NCBI GenBank assembly: GCA_024402495.1
Contig: JAKSTR010000019.1
Coordinates: forward strand, 1 to 40,548
Source of the DNA: Treponemataceae bacterium
GTDB lineage: Bacteria > Spirochaetota > Spirochaetia > Treponematales > Treponemataceae
Direction: 5' to 3'
DNA length: 40,548 nt
Shown here in pieces: positions 23,453 through 31,248 of this stretch. Both the position numbers and the translations under genes were made by a program. Positions within the stretch are counted from its first letter, which is position 1; the number at the start of each line of letters is the position of its first letter. Below the pieces are notes generated by a model that ran no database searches, had not been told where the DNA came from, and saw nothing but the letters and a program-made list of their open reading frames with translations.

Positions 23453-23517
23453 AAATATATCCGGTTTGCAAATTACCAAATACAAAACGGCAAAACATTC
23501 AGTACAGGAGATTTTAT

Positions 23518-24741
23518 ATGGCACGTTTTACATTACCTCGCGACATCTATCACGGAAAAGGCGCTTTGGAAGCACTTAAAACTTTTGAAGGAAAAAAAGC
23601 CATGATTTGTGTTGGCGGCGGTTCTATGAAGAAGTTTGGCTTTTTGGACAAAGCTAAAAGTTATTTGGAAGAAGCCGGCATGGAAGTTGAGATTTTTGAA
23701 GGAATTGAACCAGACCCTTCTGTAGAAACTGTTATGAAAGGCGCTGAAGCAATGAGCAAGTTCCAGCCTGACTGGATTGTTGCCATTGGCGGCGGTTCTC
23801 CAATTGATGCTGCAAAAGCAATGTGGATTAAATACGAATATCCGAACACTACATTTGAAGATATGTGCAAAGTATTTGGACTGCCAAAACTCCGCACAAA
23901 GGCTAAATTCTGTGCAATTTCTTCAACTTCTGGTACAGCAACAGAAGTTACAGCATTTTCTATCATTACAAACTACAAAGACCGCATTAAATACCCGATT
24001 GCAGACTTTGAAATTACACCGGACGTTGCTATCGTTGACCCGGAACTTGCACATACAATGCCACAGAAACTGGTTGCCCACACCGGTATGGATGCAATTA
24101 CCCACGCAGTAGAAGCATACGTTTCTACCGCAAACTGCGATTACACCGATCCTCTGGCAATTCATGCAATTGAAATGATTCAGAATGATCTTGTTAAGTC
24201 TTACAACGGCGACATGGATGCACGCGACAGAATGCACAATGCACAGTGTCTTGCCGGTATGGCATTCAGCAATGCTTTGCTTGGTATCGTACACTCAATG
24301 GCACACAAAACCGGTGCTGCATTTGAAGATTTGGGTGCACACATCATTCACGGTGCTGCAAACGCTATGTATCTGCCAAAAGTTGTTGCTTTTAACGCCA
24401 AAGACCCTACTGCAAAAAAACGCTACGGCGTAATTGTTGACTACATGGGCATTGCAGACAAAAATGCAAGCGATGACGACAAGGTAAAAGCCTTGATTGC
24501 ATATCTTCGCAAAATGAACGACGATTTGAAGATTCCGCACTGTATTAAAAACTACGGCGCAGACAGCTATCCTTGCGAACAGGGCTTTGTTCCAGAAAAA
24601 GTATTCCTGGAACGCCTGCCGGAAATTGCTAAAAATGCCATCGGCGATGCCTGTACAGGTTCTAACCCGCGCCAGCCAAGCCAGAAAGAAATGGAAGAAC
24701 TGCTTAAGTGCTGTTACTACGACACAGACGTTAACTTCTAA
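23518..24741 (+). CDS. Iron-containing alcohol dehydrogenase
   Basis: A 407-residue cytoplasmic type III (iron-dependent) alcohol dehydrogenase, which interconverts aldehydes and alcohols with NAD(P)H. NAD-binding GGGSPIDAAK is at 91-100; iron ligands are Asp192 and His196 (GMDAITHAVEAY), His263 (HSMAH) and His278 (HIIHG). It resembles butanol/1-propanol dehydrogenases and the C-terminal half of AdhE, so a fermentative role disposing of reducing power is likely. ACAGGAG precedes the ATG. Codon choice is strongly biased and the promoter and terminator are excellent, both signs of high expression. It is monocistronic. Confidence 0.92.
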   Translation: MARFTLPRDIYHGKGALEALKTFEGKKAMICVGGGSMKKFGFLDKAKSYLEEAGMEVEIFEGIEPDPSVETVMKGAEAMSKFQPDWIVAIGGGSPIDAAKAMWIKYEYPNTTFEDMCKVFGLPKLRTKAKFCAISSTSGTATEVTAFSIITNYKDRIKYPIADFEITPDVAIVDPELAHTMPQKLVAHTGMDAITHAVEAYVSTANCDYTDPLAIHAIEMIQNDLVKSYNGDMDARDRMHNAQCLAGMAFSNALLGIVHSMAHKTGAAFEDLGAHIIHGAANAMYLPKVVAFNAKDPTAKKRYGVIVDYMGIADKNASDDDKVKALIAYLRKMNDDLKIPHCIKNYGADSYPCEQGFVPEKVFLERLPEIAKNAIGDACTGSNPRQPSQKEMEELLKCCYYDTDVNF

Positions 24742-24755
24742 TTTTCTTATAGCGT

Positions 24756-24798
24756 AAAATAAAACAGCCGCTGAAATACTCAGCGGCTGTTTTATTTT
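24756..24798 (+). terminator. Terminator of the iron alcohol dehydrogenase gene
   Basis: A perfect 18-bp stem AAAATAAAACAGCCGCTG / CAGCGGCTGTTTTATTTT with a 7-base loop. Confidence 0.95.
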
Positions 24799-24864
24799 GT
24801 CTCCGGCACCTGAGGTAAAGCAAATCCGGTAAAAACCTGCATAACGACTTCCCCAAAAGCACCA

Positions 24865-24893
24865 TTGACAATGCTGTTTTGTTTTTCTATATT
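24865..24893 (+). promoter_or_regulatory. Promoter of the 142-residue membrane protein gene
   Basis: TTGACA (24865-24870), 17-base spacer, TATATT (24888-24893). Confidence 0.75.
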
Positions 24894-24936
24894 TTAAAAA
24901 TCTTAAAAAGACGTATTTACAAAAGGAATTTACAAA

Positions 24937-25365
24937 ATGGAAAAACCTCAGCGCAGTTTTATAATGTATCTGGTTGCTGTTTATCATTTTTTTATTACTA
25001 CTTTTTCAGTTAACGTTTTAAGGCACAGTCAAAACCTTACAAGCAGTCCTGAATCTAAAATATTTGTATCGCGCATAGTTGTTATCGGTGCTGCACTTGC
25101 TATTTTATTTTTTGTTCAGCTTATAAGGTACAATAAAACTTTCGTCTATTTAACTGCATTTATTTTTGCATCAAACGCCCTGAATTTTGCTTTCGTAATC
25201 ATCAATAACAGAACGTGGATTACAAATCTTGCTTTTCCGCTTTTTCTGGATGTTTGCTGCATTGCGTTTCTGCTTAGCAAACAGACCCGGCAGAAATGCA
25301 GCCAGTTTGCACAATATTATGCAGAACAAAAAGAACGGAAAAATCTTTTAAAGCGCCTTAAATAA
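24937..25365 (+). CDS. Small four-helix membrane protein, unknown
   Basis: A 142-residue protein with four hydrophobic segments at about residues 8-26, 44-62, 69-90 and 96-112, followed by a basic, charged C-terminal tail (QKCSQFAQYYAEQKERKNLL) likely in the cytoplasm. I recognise no family. AAAGGAA lies before the ATG, and the near-consensus promoter supports a real gene. It is upstream of a MATE gene that has its own -35 box, so co-transcription is uncertain. Confidence 0.65.
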   Translation: MEKPQRSFIMYLVAVYHFFITTFSVNVLRHSQNLTSSPESKIFVSRIVVIGAALAILFFVQLIRYNKTFVYLTAFIFASNALNFAFVIINNRTWITNLAFPLFLDVCCIAFLLSKQTRQKCSQFAQYYAEQKERKNLLKRLK

Positions 25366-25431
25366 GGGAAAAACTTTTCAGGATTTTCCTGCAACATAAT
25401 GTAAAATTTTTATCCAAAATCTCCAATCTTA

Positions 25432-25460
25432 TTGACATCTCAATTTTTTCAAGCTAAAAG
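25432..25460 (+). promoter_or_regulatory. Possible promoter of the second MATE gene
   Basis: Consensus TTGACA (25432-25437), 17-base spacer, weak TAAAAG (25455-25460), ending 5 bases before the ATG. If used, the transcript would be leaderless or start inside the gene. Confidence 0.4.
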
Positions 25461-25465
25461 AAGAT

Positions 25466-26866
25466 ATGATATTTCGTTTTAAGCAGCGGTTTATAAAGCA
25501 CAGCACTAGCCGCGACATGACCGAAGGCAACCCGGTTAAACTTATTTTTTCTTTTGCAATACCAGTTTTGCTTGGCAATATCGTACAAAACTTTTACAGC
25601 ATGGCAGACAGCATTATCGTTGGGCGCATTCTGGGAACAGACGCTCTGGCTGCGGTTGGCAACACGGGACCTTTTACATTTCTGGTTCTGGGATTTGTTT
25701 TCGGCTTAACTTCCGGTTTTGCGGTTTTAACGGCGCAGGCTTACGGTTCTAAAGATGCAGTGCGCTTAAAAAACAGCGTTGCAATGAACATTATTCTTAA
25801 CCTTATTGCGGCGGTGGTTTTTACGGCTGTTGCAATAGGAACTGCAAAGCCGCTTTTGGTTTTGGTAAACACGCCTGAAAGCGTTTTGCAAAGTTCGCTT
25901 ACTTACATAACCATAATTTATGCGGGTATTGGCGCGACAATTTTGTATAACTGGGCGGCGTGTACCCTGCGTGCCGTTGGAGACAGCCGCACTCCCCTTT
26001 ATTTTTTAATTTTTTCTTCAGTTTTAAATATTGTTCTGGACATTGTTCTGATTAAATTTGCAAACTGGGGCATTGCAGGCGCAGCGGCGGCTACGGTTTT
26101 TGCACAGGCACTTGCCGGCATTTTATCGCTGGTAGTTATGTGGAAAAAATACCCCGAACTGCATGTTAAAAAACAGAATTTTGCATGGAACATTGATTTT
26201 GCAAGCCAGCATCTTAAAATCGGTGCGCCCATGGCTTTTCAGTTTTCAATTACCGCAATAGGCACAATTGTATTGCAGGGCGCGCTTAACCTTTTTGGAC
26301 CAAACCCGATGGCTGCTTACGCGGCGGCAAACAAGGTTGAACAGCTGATTGCCGTTGCAGCCGGCAGTTTTGGCGTGGTAATGGCAAACTATGCTGGACA
26401 AAATTACGGCGCCGGACGCATAGACAGAATAAAAAAAGGCACCCGCGCAGGCGCCCTTTTAACCGTTGGATTTTCCCTGCTTTCCATGGCAATAGGCTTT
26501 CTGTTCCCGGATTATTTGACCGGGCTTTTTATGGAAACCGGCAGCGCATCTTACAGCGAAATCATGAATCTCAGCCGGCAATATTTGCAGTTAACCTGCG
26601 TTTTTTACCCGGCTTTGTTTTTAATTTTTATATACCGCAATGTTTTGCAGTCTATCGGCAAAACTTTCTGGCCGTTAATGGGCGGCGTATTTGAACTTAT
26701 TACACGCACCCTTTGCGCCTTTACCCTGCCCGCAATTCTGGACTTTGCAGGAATCTGTCTTGCAGGCCCTGCGGCATGGTTCAGCGCAGCAATACCGCTT
26801 TTTATAGCCTATCAGGCAATAATACGGCGGCTTTTAACGCCTACAGAAATAGCAAACCAAAAATAG
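25466..26866 (+). CDS. MATE family exporter (second copy type)
   Basis: A 466-residue MATE transporter with about 12 membrane helices. Characteristic segments are MTEGNPVKLIFSFAIPVLLGNIVQNFYSMADSIIVGR and WGIAGAAAATVFAQ. It is of the subgroup related to Clostridium/Treponema MepA- or DinF-like proteins, distinct from the copy at 13414. The start at 25466 has only a poor AGAAG; an internal Met at 25517 begins the conserved TEGNP motif and is an alternative. Its 3' end overlaps the convergent chromate transporter gene by 26 bases, with no terminator visible. Substrate unknown. Confidence 0.85.
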   Translation: MIFRFKQRFIKHSTSRDMTEGNPVKLIFSFAIPVLLGNIVQNFYSMADSIIVGRILGTDALAAVGNTGPFTFLVLGFVFGLTSGFAVLTAQAYGSKDAVRLKNSVAMNIILNLIAAVVFTAVAIGTAKPLLVLVNTPESVLQSSLTYITIIYAGIGATILYNWAACTLRAVGDSRTPLYFLIFSSVLNIVLDIVLIKFANWGIAGAAAATVFAQALAGILSLVVMWKKYPELHVKKQNFAWNIDFASQHLKIGAPMAFQFSITAIGTIVLQGALNLFGPNPMAAYAAANKVEQLIAVAAGSFGVVMANYAGQNYGAGRIDRIKKGTRAGALLTVGFSLLSMAIGFLFPDYLTGLFMETGSASYSEIMNLSRQYLQLTCVFYPALFLIFIYRNVLQSIGKTFWPLMGGVFELITRTLCAFTLPAILDFAGICLAGPAAWFSAAIPLFIAYQAIIRRLLTPTEIANQK

Positions 26867-27404
26867 CACCAAAAAGCATTACTAAAAGCGGAGGCACTTT
26901 TTTGAATTTTATCAGAACACAAGTTGCCGCGGCATAAAAAATTATTCTTGCCGGGTTTAAGGCATCGCAAAAACTGCCGCTTGCTTTTGCCGCGTCAAGG
27001 GTAATTGCAGAAATTCTAAAGACATTCCAGAAGGCAACGGCAACAAGCCCGGCAGAAACAGGACGTATAAAGCTGAAAACGGTTTTTACCAGCGGGCTTG
27101 AACTCTGCTTTTTAAGCGCGCTTGCCAGAAGCAGAATAATTATTAAAGACGGCAATACGGTAGAAAAAGTGGTTACAATTCCGCCCCAAACGCCGTACAT
27201 TTTATATCCAACATAAGTTGCCATATTTATACCAATCGGGCCCGGCGTAGATTCGCTTACGGCAAGCATATTGTAAAATTCTTCTGCCGTAATAAAGCCG
27301 CCTTCTACCATAGGCTGGTACATTAAAGTAATTGCAACCTGTCCACCGCCAATCGTAAAAAGACCAATATAAAAATATGTTAAAGCCAGTTGAATCAAAC
27401 TCAT
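26841..27404 (-). CDS. Chromate transporter family protein, second half-size subunit
   Basis: A 187-residue membrane protein of the chromate ion transporter (CHR) family, short (single-domain) type. Seen: YFYIGLFTIGGGQVAI (the GG-containing first motif), ESTPGPIGINMATYVGYK (conserved P-G-P segment) and four to six hydrophobic helices. Short CHR proteins work as pairs encoded in tandem; here the ATG overlaps the stop of the first subunit gene (ATGA). The pair may export chromate or another oxyanion; members in anaerobes often have unknown substrates. It is convergent and overlapping with the MATE gene. Confidence 0.85.
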   Translation of the reverse strand: MSLIQLALTYFYIGLFTIGGGQVAITLMYQPMVEGGFITAEEFYNMLAVSESTPGPIGINMATYVGYKMYGVWGGIVTTFSTVLPSLIIILLLASALKKQSSSPLVKTVFSFIRPVSAGLVAVAFWNVFRISAITLDAAKASGSFCDALNPARIIFYAAATCVLIKFKKVPPLLVMLFGAIFGLLFL

Positions 27405-28039
27405 TTTTCACTCCGGTTTTGGTTTTCGCCTGCGTTTTCTTTTTTAATGCTTTCAGCTGAAGAATTTTTAGAAGCCCCGGCATTTTTGCAAAGACTAAAG
27501 CTGTACCAAAGCAGCCCCATAGCAATTGCGCCCAAAATTACCCAGGCGGTATTTACTTTTGCAATAACAATCAGCACAAAAGCCGCTGCAAACAGCAAAA
27601 ACGAAAAAACAGACTTGAAAATATTCTTTCTGAAATTCCACAAAACCTTGGTTAACAGCGCCGCAACCGCAATATTTACGCCCAAAAGCATTTTTTTTAC
27701 AAATTCAATGCTGGTAAAAGCCGTAAAAAACTTTGCAATAACCGTAATAATTATTAAAGAAGGCGCAATTACGCCCAAAGTTGCAATTATTCCGCCAAAC
27801 GTGCCCAGCCGCGTATAGCCAATAAAAGTTGCCACGTTTACCGCAATAATTCCGGGAGTTGCCTGCCCAATTGCAAAATAATCCATCAGCTGGTCTTTAG
27901 TCGCCCAGTCGCGCTTTTCAACCAGTTCGCTTTCCAAAATTGGCAGCATGGCAAGCCCGCCGCCAAAAGTAACCAGCCCAATCTTAAAAAACAAAGCAAA
28001 AAGTTCAAAAAATTGCTTGATTTTGTTATTTTCTTTCAT
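27401..28039 (-). CDS. Chromate transporter family protein, first half-size subunit
   Basis: A 212-residue partner of the preceding CHR protein. It has FALFFKIGLVTFGGGLAMLPIL and AIGQATPGIIAVNVATFIGYT, the same two motifs as its partner, with about five hydrophobic helices and a polar C-terminal tail rich in Lys/Glu/Asn. The start at 28039 (MKENNKIKQFF) has no Shine-Dalgarno; a promoter with its -10 box 6 bases upstream suggests a leaderless mRNA. A TTG further upstream lies within that promoter and is not used if so. Coupled to the second subunit by a 4-base overlap. Confidence 0.85.
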   Translation of the reverse strand: MKENNKIKQFFELFALFFKIGLVTFGGGLAMLPILESELVEKRDWATKDQLMDYFAIGQATPGIIAVNVATFIGYTRLGTFGGIIATLGVIAPSLIIITVIAKFFTAFTSIEFVKKMLLGVNIAVAALLTKVLWNFRKNIFKSVFSFLLFAAAFVLIVIAKVNTAWVILGAIAMGLLWYSFSLCKNAGASKNSSAESIKKENAGENQNRSEK

Positions 28040-28045
28040 ATAAAT

Positions 28046-28074
28046 AGTATATTTTCTACCTTGCAAAATTACAA
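28046..28074 (-). promoter_or_regulatory. Promoter of the chromate transporter pair, leaderless geometry
   Basis: Minus strand TTGTAA (28069-28074), 17-base spacer, TATACT (28046-28051), with the ATG only 6 bases downstream. Confidence 0.6.
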
Positions 28075-28163
28075 GCAAGCCCAGTTTTCAAAAAGAAAGT
28101 TTCCGCAGCCGGTTTGCCCGGCACCACTATTGACGTTTTTGGGCGTGCGTATAAAAATTGTCT

Positions 28164-29033
28164 ATGCGCTATTACCAGAAAAGCCTGAAGGCAACGGTCT
28201 TAATAGATTCGGTTGCGGCTGGCAATTTGAAAAACGAATGGGGCTTAAGCTTTTTTTTGGAATACAACGATAAAACTTTGCTGCTTGATACGGGCTGCAG
28301 CCAGAAATTTTTGCAGAATGCCCAAATTCTGGCACTTGATATGGAAAAAGTTGATGCCGGCATTTTGTCCCACGCCCACTACGACCACGCCGACGGATTA
28401 AAATATTTTTTTGCGGCAAATAAAAATGCACCGTTTTATTTAAGCCAAAACTGCGGCGAAAACTGTTACAGCAGCCGGCGTTTCAGGCAGCGATATATCG
28501 GCATAAAAAAAGGCACTTTGCAGCAGTTTGCCGGCAGGCTGCGTTTTGTTACCGCCCCAAAAGAAATTTTTCCGGGCGTCACAATTATTCCCCACGTGCC
28601 TCAAACTGAAAATGAAAAAACGGAAAAATATTTTGTAAAATCGCCGGGCAAAATGCCCAAGGGCACGCCCCTGATTCTGCAAGGCAAAAATTGCTGGGCA
28701 AAAGACGATTTCAGCCACGAACAAAGCCTTGTAATAAAAACCGGTCAGGGGCTTGTAATTTTCAGCAGCTGTTCGCACGCCGGTATTTTGCAAATTGTAA
28801 ACCGCGTGCAAGCCCACTTTGGCGGCGAACACATTTTTGCATTTGCAGGCGGCCTGCATTTGTTCCGCAAAAACGCCGCCCAAATTGAAAAAATTGCAAA
28901 ACAAATCGCCGCCCTGCCAATTGACTATTTTTATACCGGGCACTGCACTGGCGATGCCGCTTTTAACCAGCTAAAAAAAGAACTCGGGCCGCGGCTTTTC
29001 AAGCTTTATCCTGGCGAAATCATGCTGTTTTAG
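28164..29033 (+). CDS. MBL-fold metallo-hydrolase
   Basis: A 289-residue metallo-beta-lactamase-fold protein of the COG1237-like group (some members take part in pterin metabolism in archaea). The metal motif HAHYDH is in GILSHAHYDHADGL; later ligands are in FSSCSHAGIL and YTGHCTGD. No signal peptide, so cytoplasmic. Start is uncertain: ATG at 28164 or TTG at 28158, neither with a Shine-Dalgarno. A TATAAA at 28150-28155 ends 8 bases before the ATG and a TTGACG lies at 28130 with a short 14-base spacer, hinting at another leaderless transcript. Substrate unknown. It is transcribed away from the chromate transporter pair. Confidence 0.8.
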   Translation: MRYYQKSLKATVLIDSVAAGNLKNEWGLSFFLEYNDKTLLLDTGCSQKFLQNAQILALDMEKVDAGILSHAHYDHADGLKYFFAANKNAPFYLSQNCGENCYSSRRFRQRYIGIKKGTLQQFAGRLRFVTAPKEIFPGVTIIPHVPQTENEKTEKYFVKSPGKMPKGTPLILQGKNCWAKDDFSHEQSLVIKTGQGLVIFSSCSHAGILQIVNRVQAHFGGEHIFAFAGGLHLFRKNAAQIEKIAKQIAALPIDYFYTGHCTGDAAFNQLKKELGPRLFKLYPGEIMLF

Positions 29034-29145
29034 TAATTTTCGGCTTCAACAAAATTGAAAGAATACAGATAAAGGCGTTTGCAGTTCGTTTATGAAAAAA
29101 ATGCGCTTTGCATATAAAACTCGCGGGCGCAAAAACCGAACAGAC

Positions 29146-29266
29146 AAAAAAAGAGAGGCACAGAAGAAATGGGTGAAAACTTCTGCACCTCTCAAATCAA
29201 GGAATAAGTAATAAAAAAACAAGGAGTCTCAAACAAGCGAACCTAAACTAGGCTCACCTACTTGAT
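29146..29266 (-). ncRNA. Predicted small RNA with anti-Shine-Dalgarno motifs
   Basis: A predicted transcript of about 120 bases with its own promoter and terminator and no reading frame. 5' end: a 9-bp hairpin GUGAGCCUA / UAGGUUCGC with a GUU loop (29239-29259). Middle: an unpaired U/A-rich region containing ACUCCUUG and UUCCUUGA, each complementary to a Shine-Dalgarno. 3' end: stem GAGAGG..CAGAAG / CTTCTG..CCTCTC (29153-29193) followed by seven U. An alternative earlier stop is possible at the seven-U tract at 29211-29217. Downstream on this strand there is no gene to lead (the MBL gene is on the other strand), so it is not a leader. Not a family I recognise. Confidence 0.5.
29244..29260 (-). 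promoter_or_regulatory. DtxR-like box at the small-RNA start
   Basis: Minus strand TAGGTGAGCCTAGTTTA matches 13 of 17 positions of the classical DtxR/IdeR core TAGGTTAGCCTAACCTA. It lies at about +6 to +22 of the predicted small RNA, where a bound repressor would block transcription. The sequence also forms the RNA hairpin stem, so the match could be coincidental. Confidence 0.35.
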
Positions 29267-29272
29267 AATTAA

Positions 29273-29301
29273 AATATATGGCAAAAACTCCAAAATGTCA
29301 A
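29273..29301 (-). promoter_or_regulatory. Promoter of the predicted small RNA
   Basis: Minus strand TTGACA (29296-29301), 17-base spacer, TATATT (29273-29278). A/T-rich DNA with a 22-bp palindrome of A7-TATTAATA-T7 lies upstream at 29322-29343 and may act as an UP element. Confidence 0.7.
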
Positions 29302-29321
29302 ATGTTTTTTGCAAATTTAGC

Positions 29322-29343
29322 AAAAAAATATTAATATTTTTTT
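29322..29343. repeat. 22-bp A/T palindrome
   Basis: Seven A, TATTAATA, seven T: a perfect palindrome upstream of the small-RNA promoter. The rest of 29344-29538 shows no gene. Confidence 0.5.
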
Positions 29344-29538
29344 CAGTTTTGTCAGGCTAAAAGCCCTGTTTTTTGCGCATATTGAAAGTATATACTATCA
29401 ATAAACCATCAAAACCGGCAAATTTTGCAAATCTCCAAAACTTCTTTCTATGTATAAGCCAGTTAAGCCTGAAAATGCGCATCAAAAGCCTGCTTTTTTT
29501 CGTTTTCCGTTCAGCATTTTTGCAGCCGCCGGTAAAAG

Positions 29539-29850
29539 TCAGCTCATTTCTTCAATCATGTGAATTATTGAATTGCGCTGCTTTTCTGGAAGAGAATCAA
29601 GCTGCCTAAGCGTATTGTAATATTTTCTGCCAAGATTCTGCGGCGACTTAGAATCTGAAGTTTCTTTTGAATCGCCTGTAAGATATTCTACAGATACATT
29701 TAATGCTCTTGCTATTTTTAAAGCCGTTTCTACAGAAGGAAAACTGCCAAGTTTAATGCCTCTTCCGATACACGAAGCATCAAATCCGCATTTTTCTGCA
29801 AGCGCCTTATTTGATAAACCTCTGTAAGCTACACAAAGTCTGGAACAGAA
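29539..29850 (-). pseudogene. XRE-family regulator, 5'-truncated
   Basis: On the minus strand an open frame reads FCSRLCVAYRGLSNKALAEK, then CGFDASCIGRGIKLGSFPSV and ETALKIARALNVSVEYLTGD, an XRE/Cro-type helix-turn-helix domain, followed by a polar tail ending SIIHMIEEMS and a TGA stop at 29539. About 104 codons remain. No ATG, GTG or TTG is available before the HTH; the frame continues upstream without similarity, into the reverse of another gene's 3' end. It has therefore lost its start and promoter, most simply by a deletion joining two genes. Not expected to be functional. Confidence 0.7.
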
Positions 29851-29916
29851 ATAACAATTACTGGCGGTAAACTGTATGGACAGGATGCCACAGGATTGAA
29901 ACTTACAAAGAAATAA
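29842..29916 (+). pseudogene. C-terminal fragment of an unidentified gene
   Basis: A plus-strand frame reads GTEITITGGKLYGQDATGLK and LTKK before a TAA at 29914, directly followed by a perfect terminator, so it looks like a gene's 3' end. Its upstream part stops at a TAA at about 29831 within the XRE remnant. The body of the gene is missing. The family cannot be identified from 24 residues. Confidence 0.45.
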
Positions 29917-29920
29917 GCAA

Positions 29921-29959
29921 AAAAAATCATCATATCTGTTCCGTATATGATGATTTTTT
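29921..29959. terminator. Bidirectional terminator
   Basis: A perfect 15-bp stem AAAAAATCATCATAT / ATATGATGATTTTTT with a 9-base loop. It serves the plus-strand gene remnant and, from the other side, the HAD gene ending at 30027. Confidence 0.9.
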
Positions 29960-30026
29960 ATTTTAATCGCCCCAATGCCGGGTTAAAAAATACAAAAATT
30001 GCTTCAAAAGCCTTATTATTTTTGGC

Positions 30027-30707
30027 TTATTCAAAATCCACAATATCAATTAAACTGCTGATTTTGCTAATTCTAAAGTCTGCACTTTCATTTATGCGCT
30101 TTGCCGCATTTTCATCTTTCTGGTCAAACCATTCTGCAAAAACCGTTTGCATACCCGCCTGTTTTGCACCAAACAATTCGTTACTGCCGCCGTCACCCAC
30201 AAACAAACTTTGCTGCGATTTTGCGCCAGTCAGTTCCATTGCGTATCTGTAAATTGCCGGGTCTGGCTTTAGCATACCCGCATTGCACGAAAATACCGCT
30301 TCGTCAAATAACGGACAAAGGGGCGAATCGTGCCAAAACATGCAGTCAATAAAATCGGCGTTACTTATAAGGCACAATTTGCAGCCTTTTTGGCGCAAAG
30401 CCCCCAATACCGCCAAAATCTCTGCATCAATGGAACAAAGGGCATTTTTCATCCGCTGCTGGCGGCGATGTAAAATCTGCGCTTTTGCATCGTTTTCAAT
30501 TTTTTTCGGTATGGCGGCTACGATTTTTTCAATAATTTCAGCCGGTTCAGTAATTCTGCCCAGCGCCCGCACTTTATAAAGCTCCGCATCTTCCGCATAT
30601 TTTTCCCATTCTAGGCGGCTTAAGCCTGCGGCATGGTATTCGGTTTGCTTCTGGTAACGCGGCACAACCAAGGTAAAAAACAAATCGAAAAATACAGTTT
30701 TTATCAT
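30027..30707 (-). CDS. HAD-superfamily hydrolase
   Basis: A 226-residue HAD hydrolase of subfamily IA. Motif I is FFDLFFTL with the nucleophile Asp8; the second Asp of the phosphatase form DxD is replaced by Phe, as in haloacid-dehalogenase-like and several other IA members, so acid/base chemistry may differ from that of typical phosphatases. Motif II LISNAD, motif III Lys in GMLKPDPAIY, and motif IV FVGDGGSNELFGAKQAG follow, with a helical cap between I and II. Its ATG overlaps the GNAT stop by 4 bases. It is the last gene of the His-rich/XRE/GNAT/HAD operon. Substrate unknown. Confidence 0.85.
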   Translation of the reverse strand: MIKTVFFDLFFTLVVPRYQKQTEYHAAGLSRLEWEKYAEDAELYKVRALGRITEPAEIIEKIVAAIPKKIENDAKAQILHRRQQRMKNALCSIDAEILAVLGALRQKGCKLCLISNADFIDCMFWHDSPLCPLFDEAVFSCNAGMLKPDPAIYRYAMELTGAKSQQSLFVGDGGSNELFGAKQAGMQTVFAEWFDQKDENAAKRINESADFRISKISSLIDIVDFE

Positions 30708-31219
30708 AAATCTACCAAATAAACGTCGGCTATTCCGCCTTCAAATTGAAAGCTGCGCACCTTTTTGCCGCCATTTTTAACAATTGTTCGTATCGAAGGC
30801 GCGTTATTTTCTTCAACTGAAAGCTGAAGCTGGCTTAAACCGGCGTTTTTTGCCACGGCGAGCAGCATTTTTAGCATTTGGGTTGCATAACCGCGGTTGC
30901 GGCAGCTGGGGCGCACGCTGTAGCCGCAGTGACCAAAATCTTTCAAAAAGCCTTTCAGCTGGTGCCTGAAATCTATAATGCCCACAATTTCGCCGGTTTT
31001 ACTTTCTACCGCAAAAAAAGTGTCGGTTATAACCCAATTCGGGTCAACGGTTTGGGCGCTGGCATTGGCGTTAACCCGCGCAAGCCATTCTTCATAATTT
31101 TCAATCTGGTCAAACAGCTCGCTGCCGTTAATTACTTTTTCGCCGCTGGCAAAATGCTCGTTCCGGTATTCAATCGCCCGGTTTTTGTGCTCAACTGAAG
31201 GCACTTCAAGTTTTATCAT
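30704..31219 (-). CDS. GNAT-family N-acetyltransferase
   Basis: A 171-residue acetyltransferase. The acetyl-CoA-binding motif A is GHCGYSVRPSCRNRGYATQM (the R/Q-x-x-G-x-G/A signature as RNRGYA), followed by LQLSVEENNAPSIRTIVKNG, typical of the RimJ/RimL-like and small-molecule GNATs. The start at 31219 has GGAG seven bases upstream. It sits between an XRE regulator (30-base gap) and a HAD hydrolase (4-base overlap). The acetyl acceptor is unknown. Confidence 0.85.
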   Translation of the reverse strand: MIKLEVPSVEHKNRAIEYRNEHFASGEKVINGSELFDQIENYEEWLARVNANASAQTVDPNWVITDTFFAVESKTGEIVGIIDFRHQLKGFLKDFGHCGYSVRPSCRNRGYATQMLKMLLAVAKNAGLSQLQLSVEENNAPSIRTIVKNGGKKVRSFQFEGGIADVYLVDL

Positions 31220-31248
31220 AATTTCTCCGCTTTTCTGAATGTGCAATT

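Noticed and set aside
24295-24987. 230-codon minus-strand frame opposite the iron alcohol dehydrogenase
   Set aside because: It runs through the ADH gene, its terminator and the next promoter; composition is that of a reverse shadow.
29169-29207. 12-codon frame (MGENFCTSQIKE) that could be a leader peptide
   Set aside because: It lies inside the terminator of the minus-strand small RNA, has no promoter, and no downstream plus-strand gene follows for 600 bases.
29373-29609. 78-codon plus-strand frame before the XRE remnant
   Set aside because: No ribosome binding site or recognisable motif, and it overlaps the end of the XRE remnant in antisense.
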